35,778 bases of DNA from Burkholderiales bacterium (GCA_023383795.1 JAHDYJ010000005.1:62029-97806); one strand, 5' to 3'; counted from the first letter of the stretch, positions 7,417 to 14,912 are shown. Notes: generated by a model not told the origin, from the sequence alone. Made by a program: numbers and translations.

Positions 7417-7809
7417 ATGAAGAGCGCGCCGGTGAACATACTCGTGGTCGAAGACGCCCCTCACGTACGCAAGCGCCTGATCGCGCTGCTCGGGACGGTG
7501 GACGGCGCGAAGGTCGTCGGCGAGTCGGAGGCGGTGCGCGACGCGGTGCGCAGCGCGCTCGACGGCCCGGTCGACGTCGTCCTGCTCGACCTGCAGCTCA
7601 CCGACGGCAACGGGCTCGACGTGCTCGCCGCGGTCAAGCCGCAGCGTCCGCAGATCCGCTTCATCGTGCTGAGCAACCTGGCGACGCCGCAGCACCGGGC
7701 CGCGGCCATGGCGGCCGGCGCCGACGTGTTCCTCGACAAGTCGCACGAGTTCGGGCGCGTGCCCGGGATTCTGCGCGGATGGTCGGCCGCGGCCGACGCC
7801 GTCCGATAG
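7417..7809 (+). CDS. Single-domain response regulator receiver protein
   Basis: 130 residues forming only a CheY-like receiver. It has the acidic pair E12/D13 in VVEDAP, the phospho-acceptor D58 in VVLLDLQLTDGNG, a Ser/Thr switch region (FIVLSNLATP), and the conserved Lys in FLDKSHEF. No output domain is present, so it must act by protein-protein contact or as a phosphate sink. I chose ATG 7417 (MKSAPVNILVVED) over an in-frame ATG 42 nt upstream, since receivers begin close to the first strand. It lies between the NarL-type system and the FNR-like gene, 42 nt upstream of the latter, and is probably cotranscribed with it. Confidence 0.9.
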   Translation: MKSAPVNILVVEDAPHVRKRLIALLGTVDGAKVVGESEAVRDAVRSALDGPVDVVLLDLQLTDGNGLDVLAAVKPQRPQIRFIVLSNLATPQHRAAAMAAGADVFLDKSHEFGRVPGILRGWSAAADAVR

Positions 7810-7851
7810 GTACGACACCTCCGAAAGACATCAGCCGGAAAGGAGCGAACG

Positions 7852-8700
7852 ATGGCCCGCACCGACTTGCGTCCCTTCTTCTCAAGCGAGCACTCCGCGG
7901 CGGCGGGCCGCGCGTCGGTGCGCCTCGCGGAGTTCGCGCCGTTCTTCGGCTTCGAGATCGACGATCCGCGCCTCGGCGAAGTCGCCTTCCCGGTGCGCCG
8001 GATCAAGGCGGGCGAATCGCTGGTCCGCGCCGGCGACCCGTTCGACGCGATCTACTTCGTTCGCTGCGGGTTCTTCAAGACCGTGCGCGTGGACGAGGCC
8101 GGCAACGAGGTCGTGCTGGCGCTGCCGATGACCGGCGAGGCGATCGGCCTCGACGGCCTGGATCCGGGCCACTACACGGCCGACGTCGTCGCGCTCGACA
8201 CGAGCCTGGTCGCGGCGGTGCCGTTCGCGCAGCTCGCGCATCTCGGCCGCGAGAACGCCTCGATCGAGCGCGCCCTGTTCCGCGCGTTCAGCCGTGCGCT
8301 CGGCCGCGAGCACTCCATGATCTGCCTGCTCGGCACGCTGAGCGCCGAGGCGCGCGTGGCGAGCTTCCTGCTCGACCTCTCCGACCGCTTCGGACGGCTC
8401 GGCTACTCGCGCACGGACTTCGCGCTGCGCATGACGCGCCAGGAGATCGGCAGCTACCTCGGGCTCAAGCTCGAAACGGTGAGCCGGACGTTCTCGGCGC
8501 TCGCCGCGAGCGGCGCGATCGGCGTCGATCGCAAGACCATCACGATCAACGATCTCGCGGCCCTCCAGGCGATCATGCAGCCGAAGGGCGAGGAGCCGGA
8601 GATGCGGCCGGCACCCGGCGCGGTCCGGGCTCAGGGCGCGCACCGCCCGTCGCCACGGTTGGCGCGGGAGGCGCGCGGCCGCGCCCTGGCGTTCGCGTAG
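7852..8700 (+). CDS. CRP/FNR-family transcriptional regulator lacking the FNR cluster cysteines
   Basis: 282 residues. The cyclic-nucleotide-binding-like beta roll covers about 40-150 and the dimer helix about 130-165. The winged helix-turn-helix (about 165-240) contains MTRQEIGSYLGLKLETVSRT, with the E208/S211/R212 pattern that reads TTGAT half-sites in FNR. Overall it is FNR/ANR/Dnr-like, but the N-terminal cysteine cluster is absent. The position equivalent to E. coli FNR Cys122 (TS-V-C-E-I-P-F) is alanine here (TSLVAAVPF, A121). Only C72 and C158 remain. It therefore cannot bind the oxygen-sensing [4Fe-4S] cluster in the known way and may sense NO/haem (as Dnr does) or another signal. A ~40-residue basic C-terminal tail follows the HTH. 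The ATG has a GGAAAGGAG site. Confidence 0.9.
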   Translation: MARTDLRPFFSSEHSAAAGRASVRLAEFAPFFGFEIDDPRLGEVAFPVRRIKAGESLVRAGDPFDAIYFVRCGFFKTVRVDEAGNEVVLALPMTGEAIGLDGLDPGHYTADVVALDTSLVAAVPFAQLAHLGRENASIERALFRAFSRALGREHSMICLLGTLSAEARVASFLLDLSDRFGRLGYSRTDFALRMTRQEIGSYLGLKLETVSRTFSALAASGAIGVDRKTITINDLAALQAIMQPKGEEPEMRPAPGAVRAQGAHRPSPRLAREARGRALAFA

Positions 8701-8773
8701 CGCTCATCTCCACGGCCGCTGCGGCAGGCGCCCGCAAGCCTCCAGCGGCACGCGCCTAAGAGGCACGACAGCG

Positions 8774-9058
8774 ATGACGTTGACGCCGGACCAGCGGCAC
8801 GACCTCGAGCGGCTGATCGAGGACGAGCGTCGCCGGTTCGCGCGTGCGCTGGCCGACGGCGTCGATACCGCGCACGCCGCCCGGCAGCTGCGGGCGCTGG
8901 ACGCCGCGCGCGCCCGGGTCGACGACGGGACGTTCGGCCGCTGCGAGGCGTGCGGGCGCGGCATCGAGCTCGACCGGCTGATCGCGCACCCGACCGCGGT
9001 GCGCTGCCTCGCCTGCCAGGAGGGGATCGATCAGCGCGCGGCCGACCCGGAGCCCTGA
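8774..9058 (+). CDS. TraR/DksA-type C4 zinc-finger protein
   Basis: 94 residues. A helical N-terminus (RHDLERLIEDERRRFARAL) leads to LRALDAARARVDDGTFGRCE and a four-cysteine zinc finger: C57 and C60 (CEAC), C78 and C81 (CLAC). The phrase 'D-G-T-F-G-x-C-x-x-C-G-x-x-I' is diagnostic for the DksA/TraR family, which binds in the RNA polymerase secondary channel and alters promoter response with or without ppGpp. It is shorter than DksA (151 in E. coli) and lacks the long coiled coil, so it resembles TraR-like small members. It lies 73 nt after the FNR-like gene. Its last 28 bases overlap the convergent membrane protein gene. Confidence 0.85.
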   Translation: MTLTPDQRHDLERLIEDERRRFARALADGVDTAHAARQLRALDAARARVDDGTFGRCEACGRGIELDRLIAHPTAVRCLACQEGIDQRAADPEP

Positions 9059-9579
9059 GCGGTGCTGCGGGGCGCTCCGGAATCGAACACGAGCGGCCCG
9101 CCCCGTGGGGACGGCTGCTTGGGCGGCGACGCCGGCTGGGGTTGCGCGTAGAACATCGGACGCTCGCGGCCTTCGCCGGTGCGGAAGAGGTTGCGGGCGT
9201 GCACCTCGGTGCCTCGCTCGCGCGCCTCGCGCTGCGCACCGTGGAGCTGCTCCGCGAGCCCCTGGTCCCAGGGCAGCACGTAGGCACGGGGCTCCTCGAC
9301 GCCCGGCAGCCGCAGCCAGACGAAGATCGCCTCCTCCTCGCGCAGATCGGCGCCGAGCACCGTGGCCTCGGCGAGCGCCGCGTCGATCCGCTCGAGCGCC
9401 ACGGGCTTCGGCCGGCTCAGCAGCTCGACCATGGCGACGTATACGGCTGGCACGAACAGCGCCGTGATCGTCAGCGCGCCGACCTTGAGCCACAGGACGC
9501 GCGGCGCCCAGATCGACACCGCCGCGAGCGCCGCCGCCAGCCCGAGCGCGGCCGCGAACAAGCCGAAGAGCTCGCTCAT
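9031..9579 (-). CDS. Membrane protein of unknown function, third gene of the TolQ/ExbD-like operon
   Basis: 182 residues, not recognised. Two membrane helices near the N-terminus (about 3-25 LFGLFAAALGLAAALAAVSI and 33-55 VGALTITALFVPAVYVAMVEL) are followed by a soluble domain (about 60-140, ATVLGADLREEEAIFVWLRL, then RAYVLPWDQGLAEQLHGA) and a disordered Pro/Gly/Ser-rich tail. The start ATG overlaps the stop of the preceding gene (ATGA), indicating coupled translation with the ExbD-like protein. The soluble part probably faces one side of the inner membrane; its partner is most likely the proton channel encoded upstream. The 3' end overlaps the convergent DksA-like gene. Confidence 0.75.
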   Translation of the reverse strand: MSELFGLFAAALGLAAALAAVSIWAPRVLWLKVGALTITALFVPAVYVAMVELLSRPKPVALERIDAALAEATVLGADLREEEAIFVWLRLPGVEEPRAYVLPWDQGLAEQLHGAQREARERGTEVHARNLFRTGEGRERPMFYAQPQPASPPKQPSPRGGPLVFDSGAPRSTAQGSGSAAR

Positions 9580-10205
9580 CGCGCGGACTCCGGCGCGCCG
9601 CGCGCCGCGGTGCGCACGGCGCGCAGCGGCTTGGGCAGATCGTGCACGCTGCCGCTCACCAGGCGCGCCTTGTCGTCGAGGCGGAACCGGAAGGCGGTGC
9701 GCTCCTCGCCCTCCTGCGCCAGCACGACCCGGGTCGTCAGCAGCTGCTTGGCGGACTCGCCGGCCCCGCCCTTCGCGCTGACGACGATCGTCACCGGGAC
9801 CGGCTCCGCGGTGTGGTTGCGGAAAAGATGCACGTTCACCGTGTACTCGCCCGGGGGTACGCCGCGGCTGTACGAGAACTCGTAGTTGAGCCCGGTGAGG
9901 TCGGACATGTGGCCGAGGTCGTCGCGCAGCAGGTTGAAGACCGCGCCGCCCGCGTTCGAGTAGCCGACCGGCACGTCGCCGGGGGCCTGCACCCAGAGGT
10001 CGACGTCGGCGTTCAGCCCGTCGGGCCAGCGCGCCTCGACGACGACGTTGCCCGGACTGCGCGCCGCATCCTCGGTCTTCGCGCGCGGATTCAGGTGCGG
10101 CAGCAGCAGCAGCACCAGCATGACGAACCCGGCGAGCGCGAGCATGATGACGTCGCGGAACACGGTGGCTCCGCTCTCGTCGTCGAAGAGATCAGTCTCG
10201 CGCAT
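9576..10205 (-). CDS. ExbD/MotB-like single-helix anchor with a periplasmic beta-sandwich-like domain
   Basis: 209 residues. A short cytoplasmic N-terminus ends in a Phe-Arg-Asp (D18) that opens one membrane helix (about 18-37, MLALAGFVMLVLLLLPHL). In ExbD, TolR and MotB an essential proton-carrying Asp sits at the same place at the start of the single helix, so D18 is a good candidate for that role. The periplasmic part is not a peptidoglycan-binding OmpA domain. Instead it has ADVDLWVQAPGDVPVGYSN, GGAVFNLLRDDLG and PPGEYTVNVHLFRNH, resembling the DUF2135/YfaP type of beta domain. It overlaps the TolQ-like gene by 14 nt and the next gene by 4 nt. Recognition of the channel partner is strong by context; the fold of the outer domain is inferred. 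Confidence 0.75.
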   Translation of the reverse strand: MRETDLFDDESGATVFRDVIMLALAGFVMLVLLLLPHLNPRAKTEDAARSPGNVVVEARWPDGLNADVDLWVQAPGDVPVGYSNAGGAVFNLLRDDLGHMSDLTGLNYEFSYSRGVPPGEYTVNVHLFRNHTAEPVPVTIVVSAKGGAGESAKQLLTTRVVLAQEGEERTAFRFRLDDKARLVSGSVHDLPKPLRAVRTAARGAPESAR

Positions 10206-10860
10206 GGTCTTCGGCGCGCTCGACGAGCGCGGCGATCAGCTTGACCGTGCCGCCGGCGAGCAGCTGGTGGTTCGCCATCAGCCAGACGTTCAGGATCGCA
10301 CCGACCAGCGTCGTGTACAGCGCCGTCGACATGCCGCTGATCAGGGTGGAGACCATCGGCGCGATCGCGGCAACGTCGGCGACGCGGTCCGCGTCGACAC
10401 CCGACAGCGCGATGATGAACCCGAGCACGGTGCCGATGAGCCCGAGCAGCACCAGCGTGTTGGCGATGTTGCGCACGATGGCGATGCGATGCGAGAGGCG
10501 CAGGCGCGCGGCGCCGGCGAGGTTCGCGCGGCTCTCCGCGGTGCGCCCGAGAAACGGCGCGAGGTGGGCCATGACCGCCGACCCGCCCGCGGGATCCGAC
10601 GCGCGCAGGCCGTTCAGCTCGCGGCTGGTCTGCCACACGCGGCGCGCGCACACGGCGAGGCCGCCGAGGAACACGAGGAAGATCAGCGCCGTGAGGTAAG
10701 TGCGGTCGGCGGCGAGCGCCCGGTGCACCAGCCCCTGCACGAAGGCCGCGCCGAGCAGGGCGAAGCCCACCAGGTTGAGGAGCGCGAAACGCAGGACGAG
10801 CAGGTAGCGGTAAGGATCGCGCTCCGGCCGGCGCGGATCGTCCCCGCGCGTCGCCGGCAA
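10192..10860 (-). CDS. MotA/TolQ/ExbB-family proton channel protein
   Basis: 222 residues with four predicted membrane helices: about 20-44, 54-73, 132-154 and 168-194. Helices 3 and 4 carry the family hallmarks: NIANTLVLLGLIGTVLGFI (compare 'LLGLLGTV-G') and ISGMSTALYTTLVGAILNVW (compare 'GI-ALITTA-GL--AIP'). Members form pentameric channels that use the proton gradient to move a partner (flagellar stator, TonB or Tol systems). The start is a TTG at 10860, chosen because a stop codon lies 21 nt upstream and no other start precedes helix 1. First gene of a tightly overlapping operon with the ExbD-like and third membrane protein. No TonB, TolA, flagellar or Zorya genes are near. Confidence 0.85.
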   Translation of the reverse strand: MPATRGDDPRRPERDPYRYLLVLRFALLNLVGFALLGAAFVQGLVHRALAADRTYLTALIFLVFLGGLAVCARRVWQTSRELNGLRASDPAGGSAVMAHLAPFLGRTAESRANLAGAARLRLSHRIAIVRNIANTLVLLGLIGTVLGFIIALSGVDADRVADVAAIAPMVSTLISGMSTALYTTLVGAILNVWLMANHQLLAGGTVKLIAALVERAEDHARD

Positions 10861-11318
10861 GGCCGGTCGGGCCCTAGCGGCCTAGACCAGCGCGGCGACC
10901 GGTCCGATGCGTCCGCGCGCGCCCTCCGCGCGCGCGTGGGGCGTCGCCTCGCAATGCGGCGGTGAGGCGCCCGACGGTGCTGCCGTCGGCTGCGCCCGGT
11001 GTTCCCGCAGGGGCGTCTCGATCATGGCCGTGCCCTCCAGGGCAAAGTTCCTGGACAAGACGCCGCAATTCGCATGCCAGGCGCCGCCGCGCCCCTCGAT
11101 AAGCAGGGGCGGAAGCGGAACTACACCGCTCCGCGGCCGGCGCATCGCGGGCGCAGCGCCACGGCGACCCGCCCGGGACTCCCATCACGGATCGTGCCGC
11201 TCGCACGCGGGCCGGCCGGCAGGTGCGGGACTCCTGCCTCAGGACCGCCGCGCATCGCACACCTACCCTGGCGCTCGCGCGCCGCAATCAGGCGGCCGCG
11301 TTCACAGGAGAGCCAATC
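10861..11318. other. 458-bp divergent regulatory region
   Basis: This gap separates the leftward TolQ-like operon from the rightward esterase. It contains the possible small ORF (10882-11025) and a 7-bp hairpin, CGCCCCT (11090-11096) pairing with AGGGGCG (11105-11111) over an 8-nt loop. The ribosome-binding site CAGGAG for the esterase lies just before 11319. No convincing promoter boxes were found by eye. Confidence 0.5.
10882..11025 (-). CDS. Possible small protein or leader peptide upstream of the TolQ-like operon
   Basis: A 47-codon ORF starting ATG at 11025 with a good GGAGG seven bases upstream. The sequence (MIETPLREHRAQPTAAPSG...) has no recognisable domain, and its stop lies 21 nt before the TTG of the TolQ-like gene. 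The ribosome site is better than that of the following gene, which suggests a coupled leader. GC-rich DNA makes chance ORFs common, so this is tentative. Confidence 0.3.
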   Translation of the reverse strand: MIETPLREHRAQPTAAPSGASPPHCEATPHARAEGARGRIGPVAALV

Positions 11319-12302
11319 ATGTTGAAGCAAGCCCTGGGTGTCCTCGCGGCGACCGCGGTGCCGTTCCTGCTTTTCACCCCCGGCGCCCAGGCGGCCGGGT
11401 CGACGAGCGCATCGGCCTTTGCCTCGGCCGCCGCCAAGGTCTGCCGCGCAGGCAAGCCGCACGCTGCGGGAACGACGGCGTACCGGCTCGAGAGCGGGGG
11501 AGTCACGCGCGAGTACCTGCTCTACGTCCCCGCGCGCTACGACGGCCGCATGCGCCTGCCGGTGATCTTCGATTTCCACGGCTCCGGGAGCAATCCGGAG
11601 GAAGAGCTGGAAGTGAGCGGCATGGCCGCCGCAGCCGAGCGGCACGGCTTCCTGGTGCTGCTGCCGGTCGCTGCGGTCCGGTTCCAGCTCGGCGGCCACA
11701 CCTGGAACGTGCCGCCGGTCGAGGGAATGCCGGACGACGTGCGCTTCGCCTACGACGCGCTGCGACACGCGGCCGGACGCGTCTGCGTCGACGACGATCG
11801 CGTCTACGCCGCCGGCTTCTCCGGCGGGGCGCGGCTCGCGTCCGAGCTTGCCTGCGCGCTGCCCGGGCGCATCGCTGCGCTCGGCGCGGTGGGCGGGCTG
11901 CGTGCGCCGCGCCGCTGCGACCGCCGCATCGTGCCGGTCGTCGCGTTCCACGGCACCGCGGACCCCGTCAATCCCTATGCGGGCGGCGGACCGGGCTACT
12001 GGGGCTACGGCGTGGATGCGGCCGTGCACGCATGGGCCGCGCAGAACCGGTGCGCGCCCGAACCGACGGCAACGCGCGTGTCGGAATCCGTACTGGAGGT
12101 CGCGCACGCCGGGTGCGAGGCGCGCGCCGAGGTCGTCCTGTATCGCATCGCGGGCGGCGGCCACACCTGGCCGGGCAGCCGCTTCCGGTTCCCCGTGGAC
12201 CGGTTCGGGACGACGACGGCCGAGATCGACGCCACCGAGCGGATGGTCGAGTTCTTCGCGCGCCACGCAAGGCCGGCGGAGGCGCCGACGGTGGCGCCTT
12301 GA
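11319..12302 (+). CDS. Secreted PHB depolymerase/feruloyl-esterase-family hydrolase (LpqC-like)
   Basis: 327 residues with a signal peptide (about 1-25, ending PGAQA). This is an alpha/beta hydrolase of the LpqC/esterase-PHB family. The oxyanion strand is VIFDFHGSGSN (residues 82-92) and the nucleophile is Ser168 in AAGFSGGARLA. The acid is probably D215 in FHGTADPVNPY and the base is H282 in GGGHTWPG, a combination very typical of this family. Likely reaction is hydrolysis of an ester bond in short polyhydroxyalkanoate oligomers or aromatic (feruloyl-like) esters outside the cytoplasm; the substrate cannot be told from sequence. The ATG has CAGGAG upstream. It converges on the hydrolase-LuxR gene with a 25-nt gap. 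Confidence 0.9.
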   Translation: MLKQALGVLAATAVPFLLFTPGAQAAGSTSASAFASAAAKVCRAGKPHAAGTTAYRLESGGVTREYLLYVPARYDGRMRLPVIFDFHGSGSNPEEELEVSGMAAAAERHGFLVLLPVAAVRFQLGGHTWNVPPVEGMPDDVRFAYDALRHAAGRVCVDDDRVYAAGFSGGARLASELACALPGRIAALGAVGGLRAPRRCDRRIVPVVAFHGTADPVNPYAGGGPGYWGYGVDAAVHAWAAQNRCAPEPTATRVSESVLEVAHAGCEARAEVVLYRIAGGGHTWPGSRFRFPVDRFGTTTAEIDATERMVEFFARHARPAEAPTVAP

Positions 12303-12327
12303 GGACCGTCCCGCGCCCCGGCGCGAT

Positions 12328-13413
12328 TCACTCGGATCTGCCGAACCCGGCCTCGCGCGCGCGCACGATGGCCTGCGCCCGGTCGCCGACGCCGAGCTTG
12401 TCGAAGATGCTGGTGAGGTGGTTGCGCACCGTCTTCACGTTGATCGCCAGGCGCTCGGCGATCGCGGCGTTGCCGATGCCCTGGGCGACGAGATGGAGGA
12501 TCTCGCGCTCCCGCCGCGTGAGCTCGGCGTAGGCGTCCGGCGCGGCGGTCGGGCTGTCGGCACCGAGGAAATCCTCGATCGCCGCGGTCATCTCCGCGAA
12601 CGCCGGCTCGCCGGCGAGCGGGAGGTGATTGTGGCTCTCGAGCGGAACGAAGTGCGCCCCGGGAATCGTGGCCGCGAGAAAGCGCCCCTCCTCGAACGGG
12701 ACTCGCGCGTCGTGCCGCGAGTGCAGCACGAGCGTCGGGACGCGCACCTGCGGGACGAGATCGGCGACGTCGATGTGGTCGAACGCTGCGATGGTGCGGG
12801 CCGCGTTCTCGGCCGAGGCCGATACGCGCTGGAGCTCGTCGAACTGGCGCAGCTGCTCGGCGCCCGCGTGCGGCAGGAACTGCAGCGAGAAGACGTGACG
12901 GAACGACGGCGCGCCGCCGCCCCAGCCGAAGCGCACGAGCTGCACGAGCGCACGCGCCGCCCCCGCCTGCTCGGGCGTCGGATCGCGCCGTAACGCGCCG
13001 CGCGCGAAGCCGCCGCACAGCACGAGATGGCTGACCCGCTGCGGGTGGCGCACGGCGTACGCGATCGCCGCCGCCCCGCCCTGGGAGATGCCGAGCAGCG
13101 CGAATCGCGCGAAGCCCGTCGCCTCGGCGACCGCCTCCAGGTCCGACACCCATGCCTCGAACGAGATGTCCGCGACCCGCCAGTCGGAGAGCCCGCATGC
13201 GCGCTGGTCGTAGCGCACGAGGCTGCGCCGCGCGGCGAGCCGCTCGAGCAGCGGGCGCCAGAGCGGGCTGCGCACGTCGTGCTCGAGGTGCGTGAGCCAG
13301 TTCGCCGCCTTGACGAGCGGCGGACCTTTGCCCATCGTCGCATACGCGAGCCGCACCCCGTCGGCCGCGATGCAGAATCGTATGCGCTGGCGCAGCGCAC
13401 CGCGGTCTTCCAT
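12328..13413 (-). CDS. Alpha/beta hydrolase fused to a LuxR-type DNA-binding domain
   Basis: 361 residues. Residues 1-285 are an alpha/beta hydrolase: nucleophile Ser110 in LLGISQGGAAA, acid D235 in LHSRHDARVPFE, base H261 or H263 in LESHNHLPL. An Asp/Pro-rich linker (285-297) leads to a LuxR helix-turn-helix (297-355): LTRREREILHLVAQGIGNAA, then INVKTVRNHLTSIFDKLGV. This is a known one-component architecture in which a hydrolase-like domain may bind or cleave a small ligand and control DNA binding. The triad looks intact, so catalysis is possible. The ATG at 13413 has a GAGGG directly abutting it, which is too close to act as a normal ribosome site, so translation may be leaderless. It is divergent from 13581. 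Confidence 0.9.
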   Translation of the reverse strand: MEDRGALRQRIRFCIAADGVRLAYATMGKGPPLVKAANWLTHLEHDVRSPLWRPLLERLAARRSLVRYDQRACGLSDWRVADISFEAWVSDLEAVAEATGFARFALLGISQGGAAAIAYAVRHPQRVSHLVLCGGFARGALRRDPTPEQAGAARALVQLVRFGWGGGAPSFRHVFSLQFLPHAGAEQLRQFDELQRVSASAENAARTIAAFDHIDVADLVPQVRVPTLVLHSRHDARVPFEEGRFLAATIPGAHFVPLESHNHLPLAGEPAFAEMTAAIEDFLGADSPTAAPDAYAELTRREREILHLVAQGIGNAAIAERLAINVKTVRNHLTSIFDKLGVGDRAQAIVRAREAGFGRSE

Positions 13414-13580
13414 CCCTCGATGATACTTCGGCGGGGACCGGTCCTCGCCGGCACCGGGTGGCGCGCGTCGCGTGCACGCGTTCGCGCGGCCGGGACCCGC
13501 GCGTCCTCGACGGGAACAATCGCACGGTTTGCGTGCGCGAGACCGGCGATACTCGACGCACTCCATCTCGCCCCACCCCC

Positions 13581-13955
13581 GTGGACCTCCCTGCATCGTG
13601 GAACCGCCTGCCGCCGGCCGCGCTCGCCGGCGCGGCGCTCGGCTTCGGCCTCTGGCTCCTCTCGCCATTCTTGACCGGGCGCGCGGAGCCCTGGGACGCA
13701 TCGTTCCCGTTCTACCTGCCGGCCATGCTTGCCGGCGGCGCGATCGCCGGCACCGCGTTCCCGCGGCGCGCCGGCGCCTTCTTCCTCGGCGTGTGGCTCG
13801 GGCAGGTGCTCGCGATCGCGGTCCTGCCCGGTCACGGCGGCGACTGGTTTCCCGTCGGCGCGGTCACGACGGCGGTCGGCGGCACGCTCGCGCTGCCGAC
13901 GTACCTGGCGGCATCGGGCCTGCGCGCACGTCGCGGGCGCCCGCCGGCCGGCTGA
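13581..13955 (+). CDS. Small integral membrane protein, unknown
   Basis: 124 residues from a GTG start, with three to four hydrophobic helices: about 14-33 (ALAGAALGFGLWLLSPFLTG), 46-62 (LPAMLAGGAIAGTAF), 66-85 (AFFLGVWLGQVLAIAVL) and 93-113. The tail is basic (RARRGRPPAG). The frame stays open upstream for 41 codons, but that part is Arg/Thr-rich and out of character, so GTG 13581 is preferred. No family recognised. It is divergent from the hydrolase-LuxR gene and precedes the DUF502 gene by 113 nt. Confidence 0.6.
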   Translation: MDLPASWNRLPPAALAGAALGFGLWLLSPFLTGRAEPWDASFPFYLPAMLAGGAIAGTAFPRRAGAFFLGVWLGQVLAIAVLPGHGGDWFPVGAVTTAVGGTLALPTYLAASGLRARRGRPPAG

Positions 13956-14068
13956 GGCGCGGGACGCGGCACGCGCTGCATGCCGCGCCGGCGATCGAAA
14001 CGGGCCACAATCGAAGCGTCGGCCGCACCATCTCGCGCCGGCCCACTCCCTGCGCTCCGGAACACACC

Positions 14069-14719
14069 ATGCACACCAACGTCCACTTCGCCCGTTTCGC
14101 CGCCGGCTTCCTGGCGATCCTCCCGCTCGCGCTGACCATCGCCCTCGTCGTCTGGCTCGCGGGCTTCGTCGCCGCATTCCTCGGCCCCGGCAGCTGGGCC
14201 GGGGGGCTGTTCACCCGGATCGGCCTTGCGTTCGTCACCCATCCCGCCGCGGCCTATTCGCTCGGGATCCTGATCCTGCTCGCGGCGATCTACGTGCTCG
14301 GGGTCATCGTGCGCTCACGCCTCAAGGGCACGCTCGGCGCAATCGGCGACGCGCTCGTGCGCCCGATTCCGCTCGTCGGCCAGCTCTACGGCATGACGAG
14401 CAAGTTCGTCTCGCTGCTCGACCGCAGGGAGGATGCCGACCTGCGCGCGATGACGCCGGTGTGGTGCTTCTTCGGCGGCGCGGGCGGGACCGCGGTGCTC
14501 GGGCTCATGCCGAGCCCCGAGCCCCTCGTGCTGCACGGCAAGCCCTATCGCGCAGTGCTGATTCCCACCGCGCCGGTGCCGTTCGGCGGCGGGCTCATCT
14601 ACGTGCCGGAGGACTGGGTGGAGCCCGCCGGCATCGGCGTCGAGGGGCTGACGAGCACCTACGTCTCGATGGGCATCTCCGCGCCGGTCGAGACGGGCAC
14701 CCGCGCCGCCCGGCCCTGA
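14069..14719 (+). CDS. DUF502-family membrane protein
   Basis: 216 residues. Two membrane helices (about 9-35, FAAGFLAILPLALTIALVVW, and 62-85, SLGILILLAAIYVLGVIV) are followed by the family's cytoplasmic beta-rich domain. Hallmarks are RPIPLVGQLYGMTSKFVSLL (residues 97-116), a V-W-C-F-F-G-G-A-G-G-T segment, VLIPTAPVPFGGGLIYVPED and a final VEGLTSTYVSMG. In this family the second motif usually reads 'T-P-NP-SG'; here the order is APVPFGGG, a mild divergence. The function of DUF502 in bacteria is not established; plant relatives (LCV/COV-like) are membrane proteins linked to trafficking. Start ATG 14069; no strong ribosome site. Confidence 0.85.
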   Translation: MHTNVHFARFAAGFLAILPLALTIALVVWLAGFVAAFLGPGSWAGGLFTRIGLAFVTHPAAAYSLGILILLAAIYVLGVIVRSRLKGTLGAIGDALVRPIPLVGQLYGMTSKFVSLLDRREDADLRAMTPVWCFFGGAGGTAVLGLMPSPEPLVLHGKPYRAVLIPTAPVPFGGGLIYVPEDWVEPAGIGVEGLTSTYVSMGISAPVETGTRAARP

Positions 14720-14912
14720 GCCGCGCGCGAGCGGGGTCGTCGGCGCGGCCTCGGTGCGAGGCGCGCCGAGGAATGCGTCACACCCCGCACCGCCGCGCGC
14801 AGGGTCCTCGTCCGGATGTGAATTAAACACACGCGGGGCCTCTAACGCCGCGGAGAATCGGCACGGCTGATGCTTCTCAAACCGGCGTCCGGGGACCGAC
14901 GAGCGGCGAGCC

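Noticed and set aside
9031..10860. Zorya-type anti-phage system
   Set aside because: A MotA/ExbD-like pair recalls ZorA/ZorB, but the channel protein is only 222 residues with no long coiled-coil tail, the anchor lacks an OmpA domain, and no ZorC/ZorD/ZorE-like gene follows.
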